Positions 5,114 to 13,105 of a stretch of DNA of 22,043 nt are shown piece after piece. The DNA lies in the IMG/VR virus record IMGVR_UViG_3300027881_000095, positions 1-22,043 of that record. One strand, written 5' to 3'. This DNA is from a virus. The notes beneath the pieces are model-generated. The model worked only from the letters and a program-made list of their open reading frames with translations. It ran no database searches and had not been told where the DNA came from. Every line of letters starts with the position of its first letter. The stretch's first letter is position 1. Position numbers and translations under genes: made by a program.

Positions 5114-6617
5114 GGACATCCCTGCCGGGGCGCTGGAGGAGATCGCCTCTGTCCTGACGATCACAGACCATGCGACGGGTGCACCTGTGCCGTGGGCCCC
5201 GAACGGCGAGCAGAGGAAGATGTGGCGGATGGGCCAGAAGCATCGCTTCGTTTACGCCCTGAAGCCAAGGCAGATCGGGATCAGCACGTCGCAGCTGCTG
5301 AAGGACCTGATCTTCACAGTTCACAACGCACAGCGTGGCGTCCCGGTCAACACTTGGCTGGTTTGGGACACGGACTCAAAGGCTCGCGACAAGCAGGAAG
5401 TCATCATGGACTTCGCTCGGCAGCTGCGCTTTGAGTTCATCAAGCGGGACAATCAGCTTCTTTTCCCGACGAGGGGGACGGACAAATACAGCGTGATCGA
5501 GGCCTTCACGGCTGGCGGCAAGCGTGCGGGTGCGGGGCTCTCCACGCACCGGATTCACATCAGTGAACTCCCGGCGTGGCAAGACGCCGCTGGGACATTT
5601 ACTTCGCTGATGCAGTGCCTGAATCAGAGTGGGCGGGCGGAGGTCGAGACCACGATGCTTTTGGGGTCCGTCTTGAGCAAGAGGCTCTGGTACGGCTGCC
5701 CAGAGAACGGTTGGGACCAGTGTTTCTTTTCTGTTGAGGACCACGACGAATACAAGCGTCCGGCCTCGGAGTTCAGACCGAACCACCCAGATCTGCCGCT
5801 CGACTTCCTGACCGAGGAGATGGGCTTCTCCTGCAGGGAGACGATGGCCTTCATTCAATGGGCCTATACGGCGCTCTGCGATGGCGACATCCACGCTCTT
5901 CTTCGCGAATACCCGAACACCCCAGAGAATGCTTTTGCGAGCGCGGACGGCCGCTGGGTCCGCAAGTCGCCCGAGGTCCTGCCTTCCACTGGGCATCGCG
6001 TCGGAGAGCACATGCTGGAGGTTTTCGTCCCGCCAGAGGAGACGTCAGGCCAGTGCACAATCGCGATAGACACGGCTGGTGGGCTGGGGAAGGACAGGTC
6101 TGCCATTGCGGTGATGGATCGCAAGGACAGCCGACTCTGCGCTACTTTCGTTGATGAGTGGGTCACGGTGGAGGGCCTGGTCCAGGTCGCGAGGGCGGCC
6201 CAGGCGCTCTACACGCACAGAGGGGACGCGGAGCATCCAAGGCTGGCTTCAACCCGGGTTCCCATTGCGATCATTGAAGACAACGGCATCGGGCAGGCAA
6301 CGGTGCAGGAAGCCGCCCGCGCGGGCCTTGTTTTTCGGGCGGTCCACCAAAAGGCTGGGACCACGTATTCCTGCCTGCTGAAGGCTCGTTTGGCCGTAGA
6401 GGCGGGGACTTGTCTGGGACCCTTGGAACTGACTGAGGAGTGCGACTCCTTGTCTGTCGATAGGGGCAAGTTCCGCGGACACAAAGATCTGCTTGTTTGC
6501 ATTGGTTTGTGCCTGCAGGACATATACGCCACCCGATTCCAGCCACCGCGAGAGGTTGAGGCTGGGGACGTTTTCAAGGCCGACCTTCGGACGAAGAGAA
6601 GATGGAGTAAATTCTGA
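5103..6617 (+). CDS. terL: terminase large subunit (504 aa)
   Basis: This is the ATP-driven motor and nuclease that cuts concatemeric DNA and packs it into proheads. ATG 5103 has GGGAG 8 bases upstream; the frame stays open to 4770 but that part is shadow of the phosphoesterase gene. The Walker A region is K54-PRQIGIST62, with the lysine at the front as in lambda-type terminases, not in the usual GK[ST] position. The Walker B-like strand is HRIHISELP with E155 as the likely catalytic acid. The C-terminal RNase-H-fold nuclease shows D323 (IAIDTAGG), the E392-D393-N pair (IIEDNGIGQ) and D462 (KDLLVCIGL). The length is normal for the family. It is followed immediately by a small gene and the portal, the usual packaging order. 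Confidence 0.92.
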   Translation: MEVEDIPAGALEEIASVLTITDHATGAPVPWAPNGEQRKMWRMGQKHRFVYALKPRQIGISTSQLLKDLIFTVHNAQRGVPVNTWLVWDTDSKARDKQEVIMDFARQLRFEFIKRDNQLLFPTRGTDKYSVIEAFTAGGKRAGAGLSTHRIHISELPAWQDAAGTFTSLMQCLNQSGRAEVETTMLLGSVLSKRLWYGCPENGWDQCFFSVEDHDEYKRPASEFRPNHPDLPLDFLTEEMGFSCRETMAFIQWAYTALCDGDIHALLREYPNTPENAFASADGRWVRKSPEVLPSTGHRVGEHMLEVFVPPEETSGQCTIAIDTAGGLGKDRSAIAVMDRKDSRLCATFVDEWVTVEGLVQVARAAQALYTHRGDAEHPRLASTRVPIAIIEDNGIGQATVQEAARAGLVFRAVHQKAGTTYSCLLKARLAVEAGTCLGPLELTEECDSLSVDRGKFRGHKDLLVCIGLCLQDIYATRFQPPREVEAGDVFKADLRTKRRWSKF

Positions 6618-7051
6618 TGGCCCTTACACACCGGCAGATGCTCGAGCAAAGCAGGCCGAACATGCGTGGATTCGGCAGCCTTGAAGGCCCCGCTAAATCC
6701 GAGAAGCGCCTTCGGGATGAGAAGTTCGCCTCGCTCCTGGACAAGATCGGATATGCGCTGCCGATTGCAGGCGGGGCATACGGTGCGTTCCAGGGCGGGA
6801 CCAGCGCCGGGCTCTTGTCGTTCCTTGCCGCGGGCGGCCCAGCGAGCCTCCCGGTCTCTGTTCCAGCGGGACTGGCTGGCATGGGGGCAGGAGCGGGCGT
6901 GGGTTACGGGCTCGGCAAGGCCGCAGGCCAGATGGGGCAGGTCGGGCTCCAGCACTACTCGGAGAAGAAGCGCTCCCCCTACGAAGACGAGGACCTTGAG
7001 CAGCAGGCCCGGATGCAGGCAGCAGCGGCGCTCCTTGGCGGGTACGTGTAA
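6617..7051 (+). CDS. Gly/Ala-rich glycine-zipper protein, hypothetical (144 aa)
   Basis: Both ends share bases with neighbours (TGATG at the terminase stop, TAATG at the portal start), so it is coupled to packaging genes. Residues about 46-112 are rich in Gly and Ala with repeated small-xxx-small spacing (AGGAYGAFQGG, GMGAGAGVGYGLGKAAG), typical of a glycine zipper and of membrane-inserting segments. The flanks are polar and charged: a basic N-terminus and an acidic YEDEDLEQQ segment near the end. Glycine-zipper phage proteins are often ejected and insert into the host envelope, or act as small virion proteins. Either role would fit, and neither is proven. No enzymatic motif is seen. Confidence 0.65.
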   Translation: MALTHRQMLEQSRPNMRGFGSLEGPAKSEKRLRDEKFASLLDKIGYALPIAGGAYGAFQGGTSAGLLSFLAAGGPASLPVSVPAGLAGMGAGAGVGYGLGKAAGQMGQVGLQHYSEKKRSPYEDEDLEQQARMQAAAALLGGYV

Positions 7052-8958
7052 TGGCAGAATTCAAGCGCGCGACAACTGACCACGTGGACTATGAGCTGAA
7101 GGACAACTCCCGAGGTGATGATGAGCCCACGACGGTTGGAGAAGTCTTCCAAGAGATGATGGACGCGGAAAAGGGTCTTTCTAGCATACGTGGGCGCGCA
7201 GTCCGCAACGAGCGTTTTGTATATGGTGAACAGTTTCGCGATTGGAACGACGACCTCCAGGCCTTTGAGGACATATACACACCTCAGGACATCCCGAACG
7301 TGCATCGCAATCTTCTTCGCTCTCTTTGGGCCACCTACAACGCGCGCCTGCTAGAGGATCGGCCGGACGTCCATGCATGGCCCACGCATGCGGACCCTGG
7401 CGACGTTGGGGCGGCGAAGGTTGCGAACGCCCTCATGAGTCACATGCACAGCGTCCAGGACCTGGACGATTTGATGTGGGAACTGATCGGGCATGCACAG
7501 TTTGCGGGCCAGGCAGCCATAAAGGTTGTTTGGGACCCCACGGCGGGGCCACTTTCCGAAGGCGCACCTGTTCAAGATCCTGAGACGGGGGAGATCACCC
7601 TTGAGGGGGCCGGGGAGCCCACGGGAGAGGTGCAGTGGGAGGTTGCCACGGTTTTCGATCTTGTTTCTGACAACAGCGTGCAGCATATCGAAGATGCGAA
7701 CTGGTGCTATTTTCGACGCTACCTCACGAAGCACCAAGCCAAGATCTTGATGATGGAGCAGGACATTGATGAGGAGCCGCAGGAGGTTTCCATCGAGGTC
7801 TGGGATGACGGCAATATGGAGTCGGTGTCAGCGGTCGAAATGATCGAGATCTGGTATCGCCCGAGCGCTCGCTTCCCAGAGGGCCTGTACGCAGTGATCG
7901 TGAGCGGCAACGTGGTTGAGGTGATGGATTTCCCATACGACCACGGGGAGCTCCCTGTTTCGGTGATGAAGCTATCCGAGAGGCGCGGTACGCCCAACGC
8001 GGGTCGCACGCACCTTGACGACGCTGTGATTATCCAGCGCCAGATCAACGAACTGGTCTCCAGCAAAGCCCGTCTTGTCCGAGAGTGCGGGGCCGTGCGC
8101 CTGATGGGGCCAGACAGCGTGATCGACAACCTGGAGGAGGGGAATCACACGATCAAGATCGCAGACCCCGGGCAGGCGAGCATGGTGAAGTGGATCGAAC
8201 CCCCTGCCGTGCCGTCGCTTCTCTCTGAGGAGCTGCAGGACCTGATCGGCGCTTTATACGCAGTCTTCGGGTTGAACGAGATGCTCACTGGTGCGGCGAA
8301 TATCAAGAGCGGGACGGCGGCGCGGACGATTGCCTACCTGAACAAGCTGGACAGCCAGAAGATCTCAGGCGCTGCGCGGTCTCTCGGGAAGGCCCTGCGG
8401 AGGGGCTGGAGGCAGACGCTTGCGCTGTCTCAGCAATACATCCACGAGCCCAGGCTTATGCAGATCGCCGGGCCCGGCAAGGTGTTCGAGACCATGTCTT
8501 TCCAGGGTGCGGACATTGGCGGTGTTGACGTGCGGCTTGAGCCGAGCAGCGGCATCGAGCGATATCGCGCGGAAGAGGTCGGGGACATTGAGCAGAGTGC
8601 ACAGGCCGGCTGGATTGACCCAGCCCGAGCCGGCGAACTGCGGGAGACAGGCCTTGAAGAGACCGCGGCAGAGACGATGGATTCCCAGAGAGTTCAAAGC
8701 CAGGTCATACAGGCCCTTCAGGGGCAACTCACGCCACCCATGCAGAACGTCTCCCCAGTCGCAGCCATCGAAGAGATCCAAGTCGCAATCGCCAGCGTGG
8801 CCGAAGAGCGTCCTGACATTGTTCCCTATCTTGAGCAGCTGCTCATGGCCTACCAGCAGATGCTTGCCCAGGCCCAGGCGCCCGTAGAGCAAGCACAGCC
8901 ACAGCCCACAGAACAACAGCCTTTTGAGGAGCCCCCGATGGGCTCAGGAGTTCAGTGA
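7051..8958 (+). CDS. portal protein (635 aa)
   Basis: The portal forms the dodecameric ring at one capsid vertex through which DNA enters and leaves. The call rests on size, position directly after the terminase, and a recognisable pattern: an N-terminal helical region (RGRAVRNERFVYGEQ), LYAVIVSGNVVEVMDFPYDHGELPV in the middle, DDAVIIQRQINELVSSKARL as the ring-forming helix, then LIGALYAVFGLNEMLTG and ARTIAYLNKLDS as typical portal clip/crown elements. The last 40 residues are Gln/Pro-rich and probably disordered (AQAPVEQAQPQPTEQ). The length suits podovirus-type portals. The TAATG start couples it to the preceding gene, and its stop overlaps the next start. Confidence 0.85.
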   Translation: MAEFKRATTDHVDYELKDNSRGDDEPTTVGEVFQEMMDAEKGLSSIRGRAVRNERFVYGEQFRDWNDDLQAFEDIYTPQDIPNVHRNLLRSLWATYNARLLEDRPDVHAWPTHADPGDVGAAKVANALMSHMHSVQDLDDLMWELIGHAQFAGQAAIKVVWDPTAGPLSEGAPVQDPETGEITLEGAGEPTGEVQWEVATVFDLVSDNSVQHIEDANWCYFRRYLTKHQAKILMMEQDIDEEPQEVSIEVWDDGNMESVSAVEMIEIWYRPSARFPEGLYAVIVSGNVVEVMDFPYDHGELPVSVMKLSERRGTPNAGRTHLDDAVIIQRQINELVSSKARLVRECGAVRLMGPDSVIDNLEEGNHTIKIADPGQASMVKWIEPPAVPSLLSEELQDLIGALYAVFGLNEMLTGAANIKSGTAARTIAYLNKLDSQKISGAARSLGKALRRGWRQTLALSQQYIHEPRLMQIAGPGKVFETMSFQGADIGGVDVRLEPSSGIERYRAEEVGDIEQSAQAGWIDPARAGELRETGLEETAAETMDSQRVQSQVIQALQGQLTPPMQNVSPVAAIEEIQVAIASVAEERPDIVPYLEQLLMAYQQMLAQAQAPVEQAQPQPTEQQPFEEPPMGSGVQ

Positions 8959-9323
8959 TGAAGAAGATCTTCACCATCTCTCTCGCCATCGTTGCCGCAG
9001 CGGCACTGGTGGTGGTTCTTCTCCCCCAGCGCGCGGAGGCACTTGACCAGACACTGCCCGTGTTGCGTGACGGCGCGGTGACGTGCGGTGTCACGGCAAC
9101 TGCGATCCATTCTGCACTCACAAGCAGCAACATCGCCTCGATGGCCTGCGAGAACCCAAGCGCCACATGCGTGCGCGTCGGTGGATCGTCCGTTGGGGCG
9201 GCTGGCGGCATCGCCTACGGGGACGCCTGCACGGGCGGGAAGATCTTATCAATGGACGTGGCGCGCGCCTGGTGCATCTCGTCGGCGCCCACGCCCCTCA
9301 CCTGCACATACGCCACAAGATGA
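8958..9323 (+). CDS. exported six-cysteine protein (121 aa)
   Basis: ATG 8958 shares its first base with the portal stop (TGATG); a GTG at 8955 would add one residue. The first 28 residues are a strong Sec-type signal peptide: MKKIF, a long hydrophobic core (TISLAIVAAAALVVVLL), and a likely AEA cleavage site before L29. The mature 93 residues carry six cysteines (43, 64, 71, 91, 106, 116), suggesting three disulfides formed outside the cytoplasm, in a Gly/Ser/Thr-rich probable beta-sandwich (CVRVGGSSVGAAGG). No lipobox is seen. It could be a secreted or surface protein acting during infection. Alternatively it could be a virion decoration protein, for which a signal peptide would be odd. The stop overlaps the next ATG, so it is coupled to the LamG-like gene. 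Confidence 0.75.
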   Translation: MKKIFTISLAIVAAAALVVVLLPQRAEALDQTLPVLRDGAVTCGVTATAIHSALTSSNIASMACENPSATCVRVGGSSVGAAGGIAYGDACTGGKILSMDVARAWCISSAPTPLTCTYATR

Positions 9324-11002
9324 ACTGGATCCTCGCAACAGTCCTGGCTGCCTCCGTCAGCGGAGGGGCCACATTCAAGGGCCAGCTCACAGTAGGCGCC
9401 AATACAGCTGGTGCCGCGTCGGGCACCGCTCCGGCTGCGGGCGGCGGTGGGGGAAGCACGCTTGCGCTTGCAACGCTGCGCTATAATGCGGACGACCTTA
9501 CGCTGGCGAACGGAGACAAGGTCTCCTCGTGGCCGTCGACTGGGACCTACACCGATGCGACAGCCACGCTCACCCAGGGGACAGCAGCGGCTCAGCCATC
9601 ATTCAACAACCAAGACGCCGAGATGACAAACAGCGTTTACCTTGACCAGCCGGGGGGAACGACGAGCCTTTGGATGAAAACAACTGGCCTTGCGACGCCC
9701 GTTCCATATCCCGCAATAATTTGCAGCCTGTACAAGGCGGACAGTGCAACCCCGAACCCAACTGAGCAACACATCTGGGAGGCGTTCGCTCAGCCAGGCG
9801 CAACGCAAAATCAACATGCTCATATCTACTATTGGCGAGGACTCGACTTCGAAAATCCCATGGTGACCGCACAGCGAAGCCACCACGCAGAGTGGTACTC
9901 CTACTGCATAGAGCTCAGGGACGGTGCGACGTCGAAGCTGGCGCGCAACGGGGAGCAGATAGCCCAGGGCACGTTCACTACGGGGCAAAACCAAATAGTG
10001 GATTTTTCCGTTGGAGGAATTCACAACGCGGCGACATTCTACTTCTTTTACAAATTCACCGGAAAGATCGCAGACGTCGCGATTTGGGGAGATATCGACA
10101 CTCTCGGGGTGAACCTGGCAGACGTATCGCGCGACTTTGCCGCAGAGCACAGCATCCCAAGGGCCAGCCCCCACCCAGACGAGCCCTACCCATACAACAC
10201 TTGGTCATCGACGACGGTTTGCGACAAATCCAACGAATACGGATGCGTCAGCGCATCGAATACTCCGCAGTCGGACGGCTGCTCAGTTCGACAGATTTTC
10301 CCCGAGGGCTCTGGTGCAGAGCCGACCAATACGAACTACGGCTCGACGGGGAACATCATGAATTGGACCTCAACCGGGCAGCAATATCAGCTTTGCGAGA
10401 CCGGCCCTGCGGACCTCGTCAACGGCCACCCACACATCTCCCTCCGACCCCCGACCGCCTCAGACCAGGTCGGCCTGACCGTCACCGGCGGCCTGCAGCA
10501 AAACCTTCTACAGCCCTGGTCCATCTGCATGACAATCAGAATCAACGCATATCCGGCCGTGGGCAACAAACGCTACCTGTTCACCGCGCTGAACGGAGGC
10601 GTACAGCATGAAGAGTGGTATTTCGAAAACGTCGGGGGGACCACCAGCCTAAACCTATGGGGGGAATCGAACGAACCAGCATGCGCCACCCCCCCAGGCC
10701 CCCCCTGCCAAATCGCAACCGCCATCGCGACGCCAGCGCTCGCCACATGGTCCGCGCTCTGCGTGCAATATGATGGCACGGGCTCGGAATGGGCGCTGAA
10801 GCAGCAGGGCCAGGCAGCCCAGACTGGCACATGGAACCCCGACCCCGCCCTCTATTACCACACCTCATACAGCCAGTTTTTTTTCGGAGATACCGGCGGA
10901 AGAAAAGCGCCAAACATGGACTTTACCAAAGTCTCGGTTTTCGGCACGGGAGTGGACACCGAGGCCATGGTTGAGTCCCTCGCAACCCAATACGGCCTAT
11001 GA
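9320..11002 (+). CDS. large LamG/lectin-like protein, possibly exported (560 aa)
   Basis: ATG 9320 overlaps the previous stop (ATGA); the frame extends to 9083 but only through shadow sequence. An N-terminal hydrophobic stretch (MNWILATVLAASVSGGA) may be a weak signal peptide. It is followed by a Gly/Ala linker. Two concanavalin/LamG-like jelly-roll regions can be read at about residues 50-270 and 340-558, each with the alternating strands and the IADVAIWGD or FTKVSVFG type closing strand common in LamG domains. Between them is a Cys-rich segment (VCDKSNEYGC, GCSVRQ). Such domains bind sugars, so a receptor-binding, capsid-surface or host-surface role is likely. Position between portal and lysis genes, next to a signal-peptide protein, is unusual for a tail fibre. 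Confidence 0.7.
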   Translation: MNWILATVLAASVSGGATFKGQLTVGANTAGAASGTAPAAGGGGGSTLALATLRYNADDLTLANGDKVSSWPSTGTYTDATATLTQGTAAAQPSFNNQDAEMTNSVYLDQPGGTTSLWMKTTGLATPVPYPAIICSLYKADSATPNPTEQHIWEAFAQPGATQNQHAHIYYWRGLDFENPMVTAQRSHHAEWYSYCIELRDGATSKLARNGEQIAQGTFTTGQNQIVDFSVGGIHNAATFYFFYKFTGKIADVAIWGDIDTLGVNLADVSRDFAAEHSIPRASPHPDEPYPYNTWSSTTVCDKSNEYGCVSASNTPQSDGCSVRQIFPEGSGAEPTNTNYGSTGNIMNWTSTGQQYQLCETGPADLVNGHPHISLRPPTASDQVGLTVTGGLQQNLLQPWSICMTIRINAYPAVGNKRYLFTALNGGVQHEEWYFENVGGTTSLNLWGESNEPACATPPGPPCQIATAIATPALATWSALCVQYDGTGSEWALKQQGQAAQTGTWNPDPALYYHTSYSQFFFGDTGGRKAPNMDFTKVSVFGTGVDTEAMVESLATQYGL

Positions 11003-11232
11003 GAAACCTACCATCCTGGGCTGCGGTCATCGTTGCCCTAATAGTTCCCCTGAGCGCCGCCGCTGCAACCTACATGGCCACCAGCGCCACGACCGAAGCT
11101 GACCTAAAAAGCGCTCAGGCTTCGATTGGTAAGCTCGAAGGACGCATTGAGGCCATCGACCAAAGGCAGCGCATCATCGAGCGCGACGTTGCCACGATCC
11201 TTGCCATCCTGAGAGGCATCTCCCCCCTTTGA
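10999..11232 (+). CDS. membrane/coiled-coil protein, spanin- or holin-like (77 aa)
   Basis: The start overlaps the LamG-like stop as ATGA. Residues 6-25 are a hydrophobic helix ending in AAAATYMATSA, which could be either a membrane anchor or a signal peptide. Residues 32-70 are a coiled coil (LKSAQASIGKLEGRIEAIDQRQRIIERDV). One N-terminal membrane helix plus an outer coiled coil is the layout of Rz-type inner-membrane spanins. Small holin-like proteins can look similar. It lies 3 bases before the endolysin, which supports a lysis role. No outer-membrane spanin partner with a lipobox was found nearby. Confidence 0.6.
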   Translation: MRNLPSWAAVIVALIVPLSAAAATYMATSATTEADLKSAQASIGKLEGRIEAIDQRQRIIERDVATILAILRGISPL

Positions 11233-11235
11233 GCC

Positions 11236-11802
11236 ATGACCGTTGACCACAGACCAGACCTTGCGGGCGACCTGCGACTTCACGACCAAAGAAAGAAGCC
11301 GATCCGCCACATCGTACTCCACCGGAACACCGTCTCGGACCTCTGGTTCAAAGACCACGTCAAAGATGAGAAGGAGCCCGTTGAGGCTGCGGCAAGCTGG
11401 TTCCAAGGGGCCGATTGGAGACTCTTTCCGTACCACTTCTTCATTGATCGGCCGACGCGAGACGGACAAAGCTCGATCACACAAGTGCAGACCCTCGACA
11501 CCGTGTCCCCCCATGCACACGGCGTGAATGGCACCTCCATTGGAGTCGCCCTCAACGTAGATGGCAGAAAGCGCATACCTCCACACGGCATGCAGATCGC
11601 AACGGTGTGGTTGCTGGCCCATCTTCTCGCCATACACCCAGAAGCCAGGATCGTCAGACACAGCGCCATAACGTCCAAGCAGTGCCCAGGGGATCGCGTC
11701 CCTGTGGAGCAGATGGCGGAGGATGCCCTCTTCTTTTCAGAACCATGCAGCCAGTCCGACCTAGAGGCGGCTGGGATCGTGGAGGCCAGAGAATGGAAGT
11801 AG
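11236..11802 (+). CDS. endolysin, N-acetylmuramoyl-L-alanine amidase (188 aa)
   Basis: The enzyme cuts the bond between N-acetylmuramic acid and the stem peptide of peptidoglycan at lysis. It belongs to the Amidase_2 (T7 lysozyme/PGRP-like) family. The zinc ligands are H29 (IVLHRN), H142 (RHSAIT) and C150 (KQCPGD), and K148 matches the catalytic lysine. The spacing H142-K148-C150 equals H122-K128-C130 of T7 lysozyme. The tyrosine in YHFFI (Y66) lies where T7 has its active-site tyrosine. There is no signal peptide, so a holin or similar must release it. The extra 30-40 residues at the C-terminus (after PGDRVPVEQM) are helical. T7 lysozyme also inhibits its RNA polymerase, but nothing here shows that function. 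Confidence 0.92.
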   Translation: MTVDHRPDLAGDLRLHDQRKKPIRHIVLHRNTVSDLWFKDHVKDEKEPVEAAASWFQGADWRLFPYHFFIDRPTRDGQSSITQVQTLDTVSPHAHGVNGTSIGVALNVDGRKRIPPHGMQIATVWLLAHLLAIHPEARIVRHSAITSKQCPGDRVPVEQMAEDALFFSEPCSQSDLEAAGIVEAREWK

Positions 11803-11987
11803 TAGATCTGCCGTCTCTGCTCACCGGCATGGTGGCGGCGTATGGCACACAGCTCGTTTGGATCGTGGCAAAGCTCTTCGTCAAATATAGGCGGGCGAAG
11901 GCGGCGAACACCCTGCCAGAGTGGGATGACCGCTTCTGGCGGGATGCTGACGATCTGGTGGACGAAATCAAAGGAGGCAAAAGATGA
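11793..11987 (+). CDS. holin-like small membrane protein (64 aa)
   Basis: The ATG at 11793 is preceded by GGAGG at 11781-11785 with 7-base spacing and overlaps the end of the endolysin gene. The frame is open back to 11607, but that part is endolysin shadow. The first 32 residues hold one hydrophobic helix (SLLTGMVAAYGTQLVWIVAKLFV), and the remainder is charged (KYRRAKAANTLPEWDDRFWRDADDL). One membrane helix with a charged cytoplasmic tail, right beside the endolysin, suits a small (class III-like) holin or another lysis accessory. The gene at 10999 is the alternative holin candidate. Confidence 0.55.
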   Translation: MEVVDLPSLLTGMVAAYGTQLVWIVAKLFVKYRRAKAANTLPEWDDRFWRDADDLVDEIKGGKR

Positions 11988-12187
11988 GCATTCCAGAGCA
12001 TATTGCGGAGATCCAGTTCCACATTGGGGATGAAGACCATGATGGCCAGGTGGACGTTGGGGCCACCGTCACGGTGCTTGGATACAGCATCGTGAACGTG
12101 CGGAAGAACGTGGACCTGGCAACGGCCTTCAGGCTCCTTGGGACCGTAAAGACCACGGGGTCCCGCATAAAGGACCTCCTGACGTAA
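11984..12187 (+). CDS. small protein with EF-hand-like Asp loop (67 aa)
   Basis: An AGGAGG lies about 8 bases upstream and the ATG overlaps the previous stop (ATGA), so translation should be efficient. Residues 16-24 read DEDHDGQVD, which matches the first nine positions of an EF-hand or dockerin-type calcium loop (D16, D18, D20, G21, V23, D24). The usual acidic residue at position 12 is Ala. The rest is a beta-rich core (ATVTVLGYSIVN) and a helical end. No family is recognised. The gene sits between lysis and scaffold genes, so it may belong to either group. Confidence 0.6.
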   Translation: MSIPEHIAEIQFHIGDEDHDGQVDVGATVTVLGYSIVNVRKNVDLATAFRLLGTVKTTGSRIKDLLT

Positions 12188-12216
12188 AGGAGCACCTCCG
12201 GCGGATAGCGTTTTGC

Positions 12217-12222
12217 AGGAGG
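12217..12222 (+). promoter_or_regulatory. strong Shine-Dalgarno of the scaffold gene
   Basis: AGGAGG lies 4 bases before the scaffold ATG in a 39-base gap, one of the few real gaps in the late operon. A small inverted repeat (GGAG/CTCC, 12189-12199) lies upstream. No sigma-70-like promoter was convincing in this gap. Confidence 0.7.
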
Positions 12223-12226
12223 AATC

Positions 12227-13096
12227 ATGGACGAACTAAGTGAAGCGACGGCGATGCTCGAAGAGGCCCGTGCCGGGGACGTACCCCAGCAGGACCCCAT
12301 CGAGACCCAGCCGGCTGAAGAAGTAGAAGCCGTAGAAACCGCAGCCGAGGAGGACCCGGAGGGGCCCATCTCGGAACCAACCGAGTCCGAAGAGATCGAA
12401 GCCCAGCCCCCTGAGGAGCCGGCCGATGAAGCAGCGGAGGATGAGGAGAAGCAGGAAGCATCCGGCCAAGATGAGCCAGAGCAACCGAGGAAAAGGTCAA
12501 CGTACCAGAGGATGAAGGGAAAGATCGAGGAGAAGGAAAAACAGGTAGTCGAGCTTCAGGATCGTGACCAGCAGTGGGCAGAGGTTGCCAATGGGTATCG
12601 ACTAGATGCCGAGCAAGCTCAGGCCGAAATAGAGCAACTCAGGCGAGCGCTCTCGGACTATGGGCACGAGGAACATTCAGACTCCGGCGAGCTGAGGGCG
12701 GCGAAGAAGGAGCTCCAAGAGCTTCGATTCAACGCTCAGACGCAAGAGGAGCACTCGAAGAAGCGCACCGAGAGAGAACAGCTTGCAGCGAGAGACCGTC
12801 TTGCGGAGCAATACGTGGAAGAAGCCACGGCACTTGGTGAGAAATACGGCGTTACACCTGCAGACATTCTCCTTGAGGCGAGCAGCCCCCGTGTTCAACA
12901 GAAGAAGATGAGCATGGAGCAGGTCGCAACCTACCTTTCAGCTATCTCCGGCGCCACGACCAAGAAGAAGCAACTCGAAACCAACCGCAAGGCACCGAAA
13001 CCCGCAGGGGGCAAGGGCCGCGCTAAAACGATCGACTATCCGGCAACCGTGGACGGAGCAACAGACTTCATCCTCGCCCGGAGAAGCGGAAACTAG
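12227..13096 (+). CDS. scaffolding protein (289 aa)
   Basis: Scaffolding proteins guide capsid assembly and then leave or are digested. This one is called from position directly before the major capsid gene and from sequence style. Residues about 20-87 are very acidic and Pro/Glu/Ala-rich, thus disordered. Residues about 95-200 are a long coiled coil (KGKIEEKEKQVVELQDRD, AQAEIEQLRRAL). The C-terminal 50 residues are Lys/Arg-rich (TTKKKQLETNRKAPKP), the usual place for the helix-turn-helix that binds the coat protein. No protease motif is seen, so self-cleavage is not indicated. The start has AGGAGG 4 bases upstream. Confidence 0.85.
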   Translation: MDELSEATAMLEEARAGDVPQQDPIETQPAEEVEAVETAAEEDPEGPISEPTESEEIEAQPPEEPADEAAEDEEKQEASGQDEPEQPRKRSTYQRMKGKIEEKEKQVVELQDRDQQWAEVANGYRLDAEQAQAEIEQLRRALSDYGHEEHSDSGELRAAKKELQELRFNAQTQEEHSKKRTEREQLAARDRLAEQYVEEATALGEKYGVTPADILLEASSPRVQQKKMSMEQVATYLSAISGATTKKKQLETNRKAPKPAGGKGRAKTIDYPATVDGATDFILARRSGN

Positions 13097-13105
13097 GAGG
13101 ATATC

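Noticed and set aside
9599-10174. 191-codon ORF on the minus strand inside the LamG-like gene
   Set aside because: It lies fully within a better-supported + gene, has no ribosome binding site or neighbour on its strand, and its composition is typical of antisense shadow in GC-rich DNA.
10655-10680. tRNA T-loop-like sequence (GGTTCG...GATTC on the minus strand)
   Set aside because: No acceptor stem, anticodon arm or D arm could be placed around it, and it lies within the LamG-like coding region.
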